A stretch of 64,000 nt of DNA from Sesamum alatum (GCA_034509735.1 JACGWO010000006.1:5285001-5349000), one strand, 5' to 3'. Shown: positions 11,668 to 25,600, numbered from the stretch's first letter. Notes: generated by a model from the letters alone, not told the origin. Translations and numbers: made by a program.

Positions 11668-13261
11668 AGAGTGAGTGAGCAAAAATCTGCTAAGTGCCAC
11701 TTTTATATTAACTTTTTGGAACGATCATTTTTTAGCTAATTGTTCCTCCGACCATTCAAAAGCTAACAAAACGGCACCGTTTTACCCCATCTATTTTTTT
11801 CAGAAGGCGCCAAATAAAATTATGTTGGAACACTTTTTGGAACAATTAATTTGAAATAACCGTTCCAAGTTTTAACTTTTCACCTATTTTTCGGAAGGCG
11901 CCAAATGAAATTATATTGGAACTCTGTTTGGAACGATAATTTGAAAAAAACCGTTCTAAATTTAATTTTTCCACCTATTTTTCATAAGGCGCCAAATGAA
12001 AATTATTTTGGAACTCTTTTTGGAATGGTCATTTTTAGCCGATCGTTCCTATGACCGTGCCAAAACTAAGAAAACGACATCGTTTTATCATAAAAAGGAC
12101 GACATATAAAGATCCGTATTACAAAATTTTTTCTATTTGAGTTTCAAATAATTATTCATTTTTCAAGAAAATAATAAAAACTAAGAAAACCCCATACCAG
12201 ACATGTTAATGAGCAAAGAAAAGTTTAGAATATGTGGAATAAGACAATTAAAAACATAAAATATTTTCATGAGATTGATATATGTTCATTATATAAAGTA
12301 TATTTTTATATTCTAATTTGTTAGTATTACACAGATGTAACCAGCATCTTATATTATTGTATTGCATCATCTAATCAGGCCGTTAAAATTTTGATTTGAC
12401 CGTTAGATATGATTAAATAGACAAAAGACTACATTCGATGAAGTTTTGGACATGTTTTTACATGGATATTGAGATTTCGTATTTGGTTCATAATAAGTGA
12501 GATTCAAAATGGTGCAACTTTCAATCAGATCATGTTATTTTAAATCAGGCCGTTAGATATATTCAAATAGACAGAATCTTATACGTGTTTAAGTTTGGAA
12601 TTAACCCGACCGACAGATGTTGAGATATCATAACCGGAACTTACACAAACCATTTTTATACACATTTTGAAAAAGTTTTGAGTAACATTTGGAACGGTTA
12701 TTTAAAAATATAATTAAGAAGGATTTTATAACATATAACTGTAACCTAGTTGGAACGGGTATTGTAATACAATATTTTCAATCTATTAAAGTCGTGTCAA
12801 ATTGTAACTCACTTCAAAACGGTGCTTGGAACGCATACTATTTCTCACAAATACCATATTTAGGAACGGGTATTGTAATACAAGTATTTCTAGGTACCTA
12901 AACTGTCTGAAATTGTACCTCATTTTGGAATGGTTTTTTCAACTGTCCATATTTCAACGAACGTTAGACTGTATTTTAGAACAGTGCACATCTGGCATTG
13001 GCCGGGCTATTCCAATGGTTATAAAATCGTTCCAAACTGTGTTACAATATTTTACCATTCCACTTTTAGCACGATCGTAGGAACACAACATGTAACACAA
13101 GAATTGAAATGGTTTTGACTCCGATCGTTTCAAAAATAAAGGATGGAATATAAGAGGAATGTGACGTCAACGGCGTGATTCCGTTCCTCAATAGTTCCAA
13201 TGCCCGTTCCTAATAGGAACGGTCATAAAATTTGCTCTAAATCCCGATTTTTTTTGTAGTG
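9668..13261. mobile_element. CACTA-type (En/Spm) transposon, non-autonomous, 3.6 kb
   Basis: The element is flanked by the trinucleotide TCA on both sides (9665-9667 and 13262-13264). Its left end CACAACAAAAAAATGCGG and right end (reverse complement) CACTACAAAAAAAATCGG match at 15 of 18 positions. CACTA ends with a 3-bp duplication define this superfamily. Both subterminal regions carry many copies, in both orientations, of a GGAACGGT-like octamer (for example 9702, 9743, 9754, 9895, 11871, 12693, 12752, 12862, 13027, 13200), as expected of transposase-binding subterminal repeats. No transposase frame is present. Inside are a (GA)n tract and, at 12402 and 12547, a repeated 'ccgttagatat' motif. 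Confidence 0.87.
11535..11665 (+). repeat. (GA)n purine tract inside the CACTA element
   Basis: Two GA microsatellite runs (about 11537-11554 and 11618-11662) lie in a locally GC-rich purine segment. Both strands are open for over 60 codons only because of the dinucleotide repeat; this is not a gene. Confidence 0.85.
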
Positions 13262-13275
13262 TCACTAATTCGACC

Positions 13276-13565
13276 CACTACAAGAAAATGACTCAATAGC
13301 AACGAAAAAAATTAACATCGAGCTAATTAGCATGAAAAAGTTCTCATTGCTAATTTACATTATTTAATACAAGAATTTACTTGCTAATGCATTTAGCAAC
13401 AAAAATTTACTTGCTAATAAATTTAGCAACAAATTGTTTAATATATATATATATATATATATATAAATAGTGTAGATTAGGAACAAAAATTTTACTTATT
13501 AATTAGCTCGACAATGATTTTAATATCAAATTTTTTCATAGTTATTAAACTATTTTCTTACAGTG
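13276..13565. mobile_element. Small CACTA element (290 bp)
   Basis: Left end CACTACAAGAAAATGACTCA and right end (reverse complement) CACTGTAAGAAAATAGTTTA align over more than 30 bp. The element is bounded by ACC on both sides (13273-13275 and 13566-13568). Inside are repeated 'ttacttgctaa' and 'atttagcaacaaa' units and an (AT)n tract at 13441-13464. It begins 14 bp after the end of the larger CACTA element but has its own target duplication, so the two insertions are independent. Confidence 0.87.
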
Positions 13566-13903
13566 ACCACAGTTCACCCGATGATTAAATCAATCACCCT
13601 TAATCCAGTTAATTTTTCAATTCGATCTAGGATTCGACTTTTAAAACACTGCTTGACACACGAAGCAATTCTTATTTGATTCCTAGAGTGTGTGGGTATA
13701 TACGCACACATTGAATGATATATTCACCTATTAATTCTTAACGTATATTCTCAAACACAACATGACATATATTAATAATCACAACAAAAATTAAATGATT
13801 TATGTGCAACATGTATAAACTATTTTTATAATACACATGCTTATGAAAAAAGGGATATATAAACGTATATATATTTATTTTTTGCAATGCTATTTAAACA
13901 ACA

Positions 13904-14169
13904 CTAGCCGTTGTGGCATATCGTTCTTACGTGCATATAATAAAAATTTTATCGCACTGTAAAATATATTTTTATATAAAAGAGTAATATATATAAACTA
14001 ACACATTATATTAAAAAAGAGAAAAAAAAATAAAAAAGAAACTAATTTATCAGTTAATGTAAACTTTGGAAGTTAAATAAGTAAGTTCTCTTGTGAGTTG
14101 TAGGTGAAACGGTATCATTAACCACCGTCTGTCAGTGTGGAGGGCATTTGCTTTTTATATTAGTATATA
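13904..14169 (-). mobile_element. Non-autonomous Helitron-like element
   Basis: Read on the minus strand, the element ends in GGCTAG followed by T (13909-13903), the CTAG|T end of plant Helitrons. Its start near 14169 reads TATATACTAATATAAAAAGC, close to the usual TCTATACTA start. It shares both ends and an internal block ('ggtggttaatgat', then 'cttccaaa..ttacattaa') with the element at 37136-37902. The start has lost the canonical TC, so the left boundary is approximate. Confidence 0.6.
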
Positions 14170-14465
14170 TAAATACACACACCCAAGAGAAATAAAATAT
14201 ATATTTATATATGTGCCGAAAAAATATATATTTCATGGTAATTAAACATACTTCCACGCTATAACTAATTAGATAAATATTTAGTTCTTTTGAGGAATTA
14301 AATAAATATTTAATTAATGGTAGTTTCGTAGTATATGTTGTTAAAATATAATTATTGTTAATATAAAAATAATTGTGATATACCAAACATATCCATTCGC
14401 AAAGTGCACCTAATTACTAATTCTACTGCATTTTCGTCAAAATTTCAGATGTTGATTGTGTTTAA

Positions 14466-14733
14466 GTTTTTTTTTTAAGTGCAAGCGGTGAAATATTATT
14501 AAATATTAAAATAAATTTATTACAATTCGTCCTGTCGAACATCAATATTTAAACAAAAACAATTACAAGAATTATACCCTAATCAACAATCTAAACAACA
14601 CCTACTGATTACAGTAGAAAGACCTACAATTACTATACAGTAGAATAATATCCCACGCATTTGATGGGGTTCGAACTCATGACCTCTAAGGTCATAGGGC
14701 CTCAGTTTCGTCAATTGAACTAGGCGTTATTGA
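14466..14733 (-). mobile_element. tRNA-derived SINE, full length, minus strand
   Basis: A 268-bp element flanked by an exact 13-bp target duplication, TGATTGTGTTTAA (14453-14465 and 14734-14746). Read on the minus strand it has a tRNA-like head (GCCTAGTTCAATTGACG, then the pol III B box GAGTTCGAACCCC), a body, a 3' end ending in CACCGCTTGCACTT and a poly-A run (poly-T at 14468-14476). It has exactly the length of its relative at 30030-30297 and aligns with it over head, 3' end and tail. Confidence 0.9.
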
Positions 14734-14746
14734 TGATTGTGTTTAA

Positions 14747-15162
14747 TTAGACTCTGAAAAGTTTCTTTAAGAATTTAAAATAAGTGTTTATCAATTTATA
14801 GTTGAAAATAAATTGAAAAGAAAATTTTTATTTTACACCATTTATTTTTCTAAATTATTTAATTTTTTCTATAATTTATTCTCACGGTAAAAATCATTAC
14901 AAAACACGCCTGAATGCACGTGGGCTTGGTCCCATTAGCAATTCATTGTTGACTAATGAAAATTGTACCTGAAATTTCCAGTTAATAGATTGATTGTATA
15001 TTGTCAGACACATTGCACACAATTGAAATATACTTCACATGTTTATAAAGTACATAATAACTAAAAACAAAATGGCTGTCAATTTGTGTTTTATTTCTAA
15101 ACCAATGAATTTGTAACCATTCATGTGAAAATATATGTTGGTTATGGTAAAAATAAATATGA
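14747..15162. other. AT-rich intergenic DNA
   Basis: I see no gene, no clear repeat boundary and no regulatory signal here. Confidence 0.5.
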
Positions 15163-15410
15163 TAAATTATATTGACACCTCCTAAGGTTAGGTCCAATTA
15201 TACAAACACTTCCTGTCTTTTGCGAAATTACAGCTACACCCCCTGAGGGGTGTGAGTGTAATATTTTTCAGGGGGTATTAGTATAAGCTTTGTTTTTGAA
15301 TAAGGGATGTAGTTGTAATACAATTACAGTGTAGCTATAATTATAAGAAAAACAGATGGTGTTTGTGTATTTTGGTCTAACTTCAAGTAATGTCACTTTA
15401 GTTTACCCAA
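15163..15410. repeat. Foldback MITE
   Basis: The start ('gacacctcctaaggttaggtcc' region, then 'caattatacaaacac') is mirrored by the end ('gtgtttgtgtattttgg', 'taacttcaag'). About 250 bp, noncoding, of the same general build as the foldback elements at 31719, 33614 and 54526. Exact ends not resolved. Confidence 0.55.
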
Positions 15411-15442
15411 ATAAATAACAATAGGTTTTCACCCGACAACAA

Positions 15443-15660
15443 TTTCACAAGTACCGACCATCGTTGTAGCCTAGTGTTACAGTTGAACTTTAATCGTGAC
15501 ATGAGTTCAAATCCTTGCTAACTAAATGTCTATCCTAATTTGTGCATTGATTTTCACAAGTACCGACCATCGTTGTAGCCTAGTGTTACAGTTGAACTTT
15601 AATCATGACATGAGTTCAAATCCTTGCTAACTAAATGCCTATCCTAATTTGTGCATTGAT
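15443..15660 (+). repeat. Tandem duplication (109 bp) of a tRNA-like SINE head
   Basis: Two nearly identical 109-bp units lie side by side (15443-15551 and 15552-15660). Visible differences are only two substitutions (aatcGtgac/aatcAtgac and atgTcta/atgCcta). Each unit has an A-box-like 'gtagcctagtgtta' and a B-box-like 'gagttcaaatcc' about 45 bp apart, as in a pol III promoter of a tRNA-derived SINE. No poly-A end is present, so this is a fragment duplicated after insertion. Confidence 0.8.
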
Positions 15661-16694
15661 TTCATATAATTAAGCTTTAGTTCTTGATAACAGTAAATCA
15701 ATGCATTCAGACACCTAACCGACACACGGGGGCACAAGTGTAATTATCCTTAATAGGTCTGTTAACTATAAAGATCTTGAACAACAAAGCACAGACACAA
15801 TTCTACTTGCCTGATGTGATCACACTTGATCTGTCAATAGGCGAGCAATATCCATACCTTGGCTCATCAATAATAACTAATACTTAGATCTAAACTCGAT
15901 ATTATTTCATTCAACTCAAATTTGCACCCAGTCATTTTGGACATAATTTGAATAAAACCCATTGGATATTTTATGTGTAAATTTCAAATAGGATCTATAA
16001 TTAATTATTACGAGTATTTATTGAATCTAGTAAAATATTATCCACCACCTAAATAGCAGTAGTCCTTGCTTTCCCATTTCTTTTACCAGAAAAAGAACCG
16101 ACAAAAAGGTTGTTTCACATGTTTACTATAACACTCAAATAGCTTGGCGGAGACAAAAACTCAACACACTACTCATATTTTCAGACAAATTATGACACAC
16201 CATTTCTGTATGCATATACTGAATAATTTTTACATTTTAAAAGATATTATAAATAAAAATAAAATATATTAATCGGACAGTTAAGCCAATGTAAACTTCA
16301 AAAATTGAATAAGTTAGTTATCTTATCAATTAGCGAGCATTTTTTAAATAACAAAAGATAGGTGTAATGACGTCAAAACCGTCACTTTGTGTCTTAGCAC
16401 GAAAACGAGAGCAAGATAGCATGTCACACGATCTGAAACAGCTGCAAATTACAGAGTGATTACACGTAGAGATCGTCTACCTGATTCTACAACTTAAAAC
16501 AAACAACCGTTAAAGGATACAGACAGGCATTTTGCTACAATGATTCGTCCACGCTTAACTAAGATCGGTACTGCACATTTCCCTAATCACTGCCCTAACA
16601 ATCTACAACATAATTAACAGTAGAAACGAAAGAACGAAACAAACAGATTGGCCGACACTCGAATCAGTCGGAATTTCCAGAAGCAGGATCACCT
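15661..16694. other. Intergenic DNA and EFR3-like 3' region
   Basis: 16175-16400 resembles a degenerate minus-strand copy of the Helitron family at 13904 and 37136 ('ttaagccaatgtaaacttc', 'gaataagttagtta'). From about 16400 to 16694 lies the probable 3' untranslated region of the EFR3-like gene. I could not pick a polyadenylation signal with confidence. Confidence 0.5.
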
Positions 16695-19600
16695 CTAACC
16701 ACGAGCTGCTCTGAGGAAGTTGTCGAAAGGGCTGGCAGGGGGCAATCTGAGGGCTAACCAGGGGTTTGACGATGGAGTGGATCCCAGAGCAGCTTCACTG
16801 CATGATACCTGTAAAAAAGATGCTGTAAAGGTTAAAATGTCGGGAAAACCAAGTCCACGAGTACTACTAGGGTGTGGACGGTCAAGATCGGATGGTTAGT
16901 GTGATAAACGAATCCTCATTTGCTGCTCAAGAACATGAATGAAGTTAATTTTTGAAGCTGCAACTCAAATATATGGCGACAAGTAAAAGAACCGAGTTTA
17001 TGTTGCAACTCAAGTACGTAATAAATATCAAAAGGGAGATGAAGCAAGTGGGTGTAAACAGAGGTAAATTTTCATGTTTGGTGGAGATTGAGAGATCTTT
17101 TTAAGTATTTGACGAAAAATTGATAGAGACGAAGAGTTGATACAGAAATGCATCGTGTGTATGTTCATCTATCATATGCATGTTTCTGTGTTTGTGTGTG
17201 TGGTGCGTGCATAGTATTAACAGCAGTCCATTTCAGGCAGATACTTGTGGGTCAGGTTTAACGAGTTCATGCACACCCCTAAATACGACCATTGACAAGA
17301 ACGGAAACATTACAGTGTTTATCTCCGACCTATTATCCCAAAAGGCATTTATTTTATATGAGTAACAATCATTAGCTTACCTTGTCGATCGATGATCGTC
17401 CAGTTGCAGGAAGAGCTGGAGGGGACGTATCATTGGATTGTACCGAGTGGTTATCATAGGTCAACCAATTTGAAAGCTTCTTTCTCGTGTCTGTACCAAA
17501 AGTTTCACACTGATTTGTCATGGTACTGTACGGGAGTGGCGAAGTGGAGATAGATGATCCAGCTACTTGACCGGCGACCTCAAGTGCCTGAAACCAATTT
17601 GCTTTGAGATATAAGCATGAATAACTGATGGAGATATATATTATTTACAGTTAGTTTTACTCTTTCTTCTTTCTGGATTTCACCTAGATTTGGTTATATA
17701 ATTTTACTCACTGGACATGACGTAACATTAAAGGATTTTTTGTTAGTATCTGTTTGGCGCCGTTCTGGAAAGCACGCAGCAGGACACAAACACAGAACGA
17801 CAATGGAGGAGGGCATTACCGATTCTAGAAGCTGGCCAATACTGACAATATTGGACATCGAAGGAGATGGTGATGCAGACACCTTCGGAAGGAAGCGAGA
17901 TATATCAGCAACCGATGATATACTCATAGCATCATCTTCAACGAGAGAATTTGCAGAAAAGTCCTGAGTCAAGAGGTAAATTATGTCAAGCATGTTTTGC
18001 CGTCACAGGAAAGTAGGAAACAGAATAGCGAGTGTCAATTGTCCCGAGCTTGGCTGGAAGTTCAATCCCAAACACTTGTATTCAAGCTACTAAAGGCCTG
18101 AAAGAAGTTAAAAGTCCAGACAACATACCCCATCAAACGATTGTGTTTCCTTGGAGTGTGCAGCCTTTTGGATGTGATCCATGCCGAGTATTGATTGTGT
18201 GCCGAACAAGAAAGCTTCATCAGGTACAAATTCTTCTGATAGCTGCTTAGCAATCTCATCTGCCTCAAACTTAAAGAAACAAAACTTTCACATAAGATCC
18301 TTCAAATTAAACACATAAAAGTAACAAGCCTTTTTTCTTCTCACAAGAACAGGTAGTTGGAAAACAAAGTACCTTTGTAATGGTAGATAAACTTTCAACT
18401 AATATGGAAATTACGACTTTGTTAGATTCATAAGCCGTTTCCCGCAGCTCAAGGAGAGTTGACAAAGCTTCTTCATTATCAGAAGCTTCGTAGTAATCTT
18501 TCACTTCACATTGAGATTTTATATAAACTTGAAAGTTGTCGCTGATGCCAAGATATGGATCCACCTAAATTAATAAGCATTCAGAAGAAGCTTAAGAAAT
18601 GCTAAATATGTCGGGGCCATACAGTAAGAAGAAATCGTTGAGAAATGAAGATCAATTAAGTAACAAGATGGGCAAACTAATGGAATTTATCAAGCCATTG
18701 GCTGCTTGTATTAATGAGACAAGTTATCACAATATTAACTTACAATATGGTCAAAATAAGTAGCACCACATGACACTAGATAAAGTATGATATGCCTTGT
18801 AATAGGGCTAAGATTTGACCGATTTGGCACGTTTAGTTGTTTGCAAATAGAACCATGACTCAGAATGCATTTGATTTAAGGATCATAAACCCAAAACCAG
18901 AAATGTCGTTCTCAAATTACCAATGATCAATCAACTTCCTTCGGAGTTAAAAGCAAAAAGCACCTACTACTTACATCAGACTCGAGTAACAAGTTATGAA
19001 AATTATGAGTCTCAGCAATATGATATAGCTTCGCAGCAAATGCCAACATAGCTGTAGATAATACAAGAAGTGATCTCTGGTACACTGGAGGCAAGGACCC
19101 TGTGATCACACAACAATATGTCAAGCGTGAAAGTTTTACTGCTTTCACAGAGAAGTTGATTGATGGACTCCTCATACCAGTGTTGGTGTCTAAAGACATC
19201 TTTCTTATTGATAGGGGAAGCTGAAAGAATTTGAGTACTAGGCTATCATTGGAGTTCTGCAACAAAGCGAAAATCAGTGATCATGTCAGAGGTCAGAAAC
19301 AAATTTGTAAAACCACCATCATCAGAAATAACCCTGGAAAATATAGCAAGAGATTTGTGACCAGAAATATCTAGAGATCAAATAGGAACAAAAACTTATG
19401 AAATTAGCCTGAAACAACCAAACAATTAAACACACGAGATCAATCTGAAGCAGGTGGTCCGACAATCTTAATGTGTTTAGTAAATAATAGCCAGTGTGGA
19501 AAACAAAAAAGAAACAAAAAAGAAATACATGTATCTGAATTTTTACCTTACGGCGCGAAGAAATAAGCATTAAACAGAATGAATGAGCTATAGCTTCAAG

Positions 19601-22600
19601 ATTAGCAGGTAGATTATCAGAAAGATTGACTTGTATCCATAAAGCAGACAGCAGCTGTGCTATTTGGTCTTCGTTGCATCGTAAAAAATACTGTTCCTGC
19701 ATCAATTCAGAAGACCATTCATGTAAGAACTAAGAGGTGATAAGATATAACCAAGAAATTTTCACAGTAAGTATCCCTACAGTCTCAGTCAAGCTGGCTG
19801 GTCCACTGGTCCTGTCAACGATGGAGCTTATTATATGCATATTAGGAGAATTCTTGTGGGAAGTCCCATGCTTCCTCTCTTCCTTGACTTTGTTCAGCTG
19901 CTGATGGTCATTCTTTTCACTTTCCTGCTTCACTTTGGTTCCATATATTTCTAGACGAAGCTTCTCAAGCAGAGCTGTAATTGAGGAAAATGTGGATGAG
20001 CTTTTGGAAGATCCCCTCCTTGGATGGTTGAAAACATCACTTCTTGCGTGAACAGACTTTGGAATGAGAAGAACACAGAATATTTGGTGTCCTCCAACAC
20101 GTATTTCAACATCAGAATGCAACATCACTTTCAAGAGTTGAATGAAAAGAGCCTCAGGAAACACCTGACAATGAAAATGAGTATCAAACTAGTCCCAGAG
20201 GACCAAGAAAAAGTACCAAAATGGTAACAGCATATCTTATTTTAGTCTCCAGGTTGGTGAAGTTAGCAAAGTACTCTTTAAACTTTAATTGATCTGTCAA
20301 AGATATAAGATGGAGCATAAGTTAAACTGATGGAAACGCAACCCAAGTCACTAAATTTGATGCATATCACAGCAAGAGCGGTAAAATGCGGATTATTAGC
20401 AGACGAAATGCAAAGTCTAGAAATAATTGGTTGCAGTCATACTACTCACATACTATCAAACTCAAAGATTAGCTGGGACATCCCTTGTCAGCATATGCGT
20501 AGTAATTCTTATTAGTCCAAACCAGAAAATGAAAGACTCAGTAGTGTGCACAGATACACCGAAGGCAGACAAGAGCATATATGCAAATGTTCTCTTCTCC
20601 ACATCCACATGCACAGACACCAATAGAAAAAGGAAAACAATAGTAGCATTTCCAGTTACATTATCTAGACCTTCTCACCTGCTGAGAATGGATAGATATA
20701 GATGCCACAGAAATCACATGAGCAAGAATTATAAGTGAGGCAAGTACAGCCCCAGCAACAACTCTTATCGGAGAAAGTTTCTCCAGTGTAATTGCCATCA
20801 TATCAAACAGCGGCCGCACATCGACAATCTGACAATAACAAAAAGTCAATCAGTAGCCAGAAGAAAAAGTCAAATATTTCAACTTCTGTCACTCATTACC
20901 CCTCTAACAGTTTCCAACAAACAAGTTTCGATGGAAGTCTGCAGTGCAGCATTCATATTCAGCTCTTGATCTCCATCTAATTCGGCTGTTGCCTGAAAGC
21001 TTTTGCGCAAGTGTCTGAAGAGGTCACTAACAAACCCCATATCAGAAATCACGGCTTCTAACCTAACTTGCCGGGCCAAATAGCTAGCAGTTAGGACGAT
21101 TTGACATTTCATCTCGGTATCATGTGCAACATTCTTGTGGTCCAAATGTCGAACAACACCAGCTAAAATCAATTGCTGATCTCCTATAATCAGATGAAAT
21201 GTCCATGTCAAATCCAGGATCAGAACCCATAATTTTGAAATAAATAACCATTTGCAAGTTTTATGTTCAAATAAAATTAGGAAATTGGTAACACAATTTA
21301 TTTCTCAACAAATATTCAAAAAGAAGCTCGTAAGAGAATTTTCTGACAAACTTAAAAAATTATCCTACTCTTTTCAAGGAACTATAACTTCAATAAATTA
21401 GCATGGCATATTACTCACGCATGCTGGTGTAGTTGTCATATTTCTTGAGAAATCATCTCATGATGATTGAATTTTCACCTTACATGTTAGTACAACAATA
21501 TCAACATAGGCTTCATATATAGAAAGGCTTCATAGCAAGAATGATGGATTCTGTTAAAGAAAGCTCTTTGCATAATTGATCTGAAGGGGTAAAACCACTC
21601 GTCTGTTCTCGAGGTCCTACATTGATCTCTGTTACATACTAATGGATGTATCCGAGATGCATTTCCTCTAGCTATCAGAAAAGATCGTGTATGGACTGGA
21701 TTAAAAAAGGTTTCTTGTCACCTCAGTCCTCCAGCCCGAACTATGTAATTCGTATTTACATTGATAATTAATTGTAAAAGTTACCATACAAGTAGTCAAG
21801 CAGCAACAAAATGTTGACATTTTCAAGACAAACATGCAGTCAGGTGACAACTATCCCAAGGTTGTACATAATCTGAACTCATCCACAAAGCCTAGCTTTC
21901 TTCTTTTTAGAGGTTTCTTGTCACCTCAGTCCTCAAGCCCAAACTATGTAATTCATATTTACATTGATAATTAACTGTAAAAGTTACCATACAAGTAGTC
22001 AAGCAGCAACAAAATGTTGACATTTTCAAGACAAACATGCAGTCAGGTGACAACTATTCCAAGGTTGTACATAATCTGAACTCATCCACAAAGCCTAGCT
22101 TTCTTCTTTTTAGAGACAGCTCACCGTGCAAACAGTGAGCAGAAAAGGAAGGGAATATGCCTCCATTGATTTTTAAAATTACCTGTTCACTGATTGGAGA
22201 GAACCAAACTTAACTAATAATATCTAAGGCTCTAAACCAATAGCTACTGCAATCTCAAATCTATAATAATAAATGATTCAGCTGGTTCCCATGGACAAGG
22301 TGAACGCCATTATCTCCCCATGTTGAGGTAAATAAATACACCTTTTGAAGTCTAAGAATGCATCAAGCTGCTAAATTCTTCTGTGATTCAACATTATCAG
22401 TGCAGTAAGCTGAAATCATATTTTTTAACAAAGACTCCAAAAATAAAGATAGAAAGGTATTGGATTCACATTAACTTAATCCCTTAATACGTTTTAACAG
22501 CAGGGGAGGAAGATGCAGTCACCAGAGTCTAAATATTAAAAACTAAGCATAGACAAAAGCTAAAGTAAACAAAATGCAGATCAAAACGTAGGGGCAGCAT

Positions 22601-25600
22601 GGCTAATCACCTGGGTTTTCCACAAAGGATGACATATCAGACAGAACAACGGGGGCCAGGCCATGCTGAGGATCCCAATGTTTTCCTGTGTCAAAATAAA
22701 CAAACATTGGGTCCAATACTCGTCGCATAGTTGTACTCTCCTTTGCAAGGTCAACCATCCTTTGGATGCATATTTGAGCCCACACTTTTGGTGTCTCAAT
22801 CTCGTCTCTGAAGTCAGTGAAGTTAAAGAGAGATCAACAACAAAAAGCAAGAGGTGGACGGCGCAGGTCAACTAATTTAGCAGCAGTCTGCAATTATTAT
22901 TTGAGGAAAATTTACTTTTTACATTAACAAAACTGAACAAGTCCAACCTTGTTAGGAGAGAAGGATCTTTCTTTTCTGGCCGTACTCTTACGGTCATGTG
23001 GCTAGGGCTAAACTCACCACCCACACCAGGAGTACCCCTTCCCTCGCATCTTGCTACTTCATCTACCCAATTATGATGTGCCTCCCTTCTTTCTGCGTCT
23101 TCATCGTTTTGTAACGCCATCTCGTAGTTATCAAGAGTAGCATGCACAATCTGCAATAGGTAACACATAAAGTTCATATAAACAAGTTTTGGTTCCTTCC
23201 ATAACTCTAATCAGATGAAGTGAAAATGAATCAAATGACATCTTGAACATAAAGTAGACAATTATTATTATTATGAAGTCCTAGGATCGCACCAGTAAAT
23301 CAAACGCCAATTATGAAACAAGAGATATACACTTCAGCATAAAATCTGGCAATTACAATGTCAGATCATTCAAAAGTTGTGAGCTGAGTATTAGAAAGAC
23401 AAACCTTTTCAAAATCAGCAAAAATATGCAAGAACTCTCCCATGAACCACACCTGCAGATAGAGGAACCAAACTAATTTATTATGTTGTGAACAAAGCTA
23501 TACTGATGCTTGAATTAATGCCAAAAACGCAAACAAAAAATCTTCAAAAACTAAGCTGATAGAATAACATACTATGAATATGAAGAAAATGCATTAACAA
23601 GAAAAATTAAACCGTGAATTAAATGGATGGCATGAACCATAAATATTGACAACACCCAGTGATTGTGACAGGACATGGCAATCAGGAAGCATATGAAACT
23701 TATCCTTGTTTGGTTTCACTTTCATTTTCAGCTTTTGAAACCATAAAAGTGAAAACATGTTTGTTTATACCTATTCTCATTAGAAATGTTTTAGTATCAT
23801 TCTCGTCTCAATCATTGCTTCCTTCAGATATTTAAGTGCATACAAAATTTTTCAATCATGAATTTTATAAACTAATAATATATTTTTTTCAAATGCTTTG
23901 ATATGAGTCATATGACATCACTAACAATCATATTTCCGCATATATGTGCCATGCTTTAAAAAGGGACATGCCAAGCCGTGCGCCATGGCTCTAGGGCACC
24001 TTTGTGCCATGATGAGCCATGAGCCTTTAACAACTATGCTAACAATTCTAAATTACTGCAAAACATAACTATCATTTAAATAGTAAATATATTTTATTTG
24101 AGACAACTAACAATAAAAAGTAAAACTATCATTGTCATCAAATAAAAAAATACATTTGACACCACTAACAACATAACACACAATCCCATCAACTAATCCA
24201 AACATATTCTCATTCTTACACGAAAACCTACACAAAATCGAAAACACACATTTCCAATGAAAACAAAACCAGACATTCTTAATCTAAATTACCATGGCTG
24301 AAAGGCACCGCAAGCTCGATGCTCTTAACCCACGCTTCTGATGCTCATCTTCAGTTTTGTGTGCTAACATGCAGACTTTGTCAACAAAGTTTTCAATATT
24401 GTGTGTATAAGTTCCATCCACCTGTAGACAATAGATAAGTAAGAATAGAACAGGAGTAGATTCTGTGCCCATGCTTACAGAAACTAGATGAAAACACACT
24501 AAGCAACTCATTAATTCCTGTTCTGCTCTTTCCTGCTCATCTCTCCTTCCCTTCTAACCTTTTCCTGCTCATCTCTACTTCCCTTCTAACCTTTTATTTC
24601 TACAACGGACAAAGGAATGGGCCTGGCTGCGAAAGCCATGTCTCAGGAAAAATATGGAAAAAAACTTGATGCACTTCACTCCAGCAATTATACACCTCTA
24701 TTACCGTGACACTAACTCCTTGAAACATGTATACCCAAAATAGCTACAGTTTTAAGTTGTGTAATTAAAGATTTCTCCCTGCAATATAATCGAGAATGTA
24801 GTTATCTCATGACTTTGTATTGCAACCACACAGTACCTCAATTATCAAAGCATAGTGACACACTGTGCCACAGAATATAGAGGACCAAATATAGAAGATA
24901 TCCCAACTTCACCCTTCATCCTTAAAGTAAGTATTAATCACCTGACAGTAAATAAATGTAGTCAATGTATCGCATCCAATAATCAGGAGAGCATCTTGCT
25001 TAGAGTCATCCAGCAGTTCAGTAACCACATTCAACAAATTAAAAGAAAAATAGGCCCTGCAAGCATGGAGACGTCAGAGGTGGTAGTATTAAACATTCGC
25101 AAAATGAAACTTAAAAAAGGTTTCTTGAACTCCACTTTGAGCCCGGTCCTGCAAACATCTCTCAAATCATGGGTAAATAGCATGAACATTTTCACTCAAA
25201 GATATTAAACAAAGAGAACAAGAAGTTGAGTTCATAGTGCAATTAAAAACCTTCAAGAAACAGTGGCAAAAGAGCAATTGTATTTGTCATGTTAATGTCC
25301 AAGAAAAAGTAGTCGTTTAAGCAATAAAATTACCCCATGACTCAAGCAAAAATACTCTTCTAAATAACAACTTACATTTGCTCCTTACAAATGCAAAGCA
25401 ATTTGTTGTAAGTTTCCGCAACAATACTGACAAATCTGATGTTGCCACTTCGCAGTTCTTTGTAACACCTTTCTTCAAGATATTTAGCAATCTAATAAAG
25501 TAGATACGGCAACCAAAAAAAATCTTATTACTTGCACCCTGGACAGTGGACACATATTCTATAATCTTTTCTTTCATTAATATGCATACACAAACTACCT

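Noticed and set aside
11317..11739. Open frames on both strands around the GA-rich tract
   Set aside because: Ser/Leu and Arg/Glu repeats produced by the (GA)n tract inside the CACTA element.
15443..15660. Functional tRNA genes
   Set aside because: A and B boxes are present but no cloverleaf can be drawn; these are SINE-type heads.
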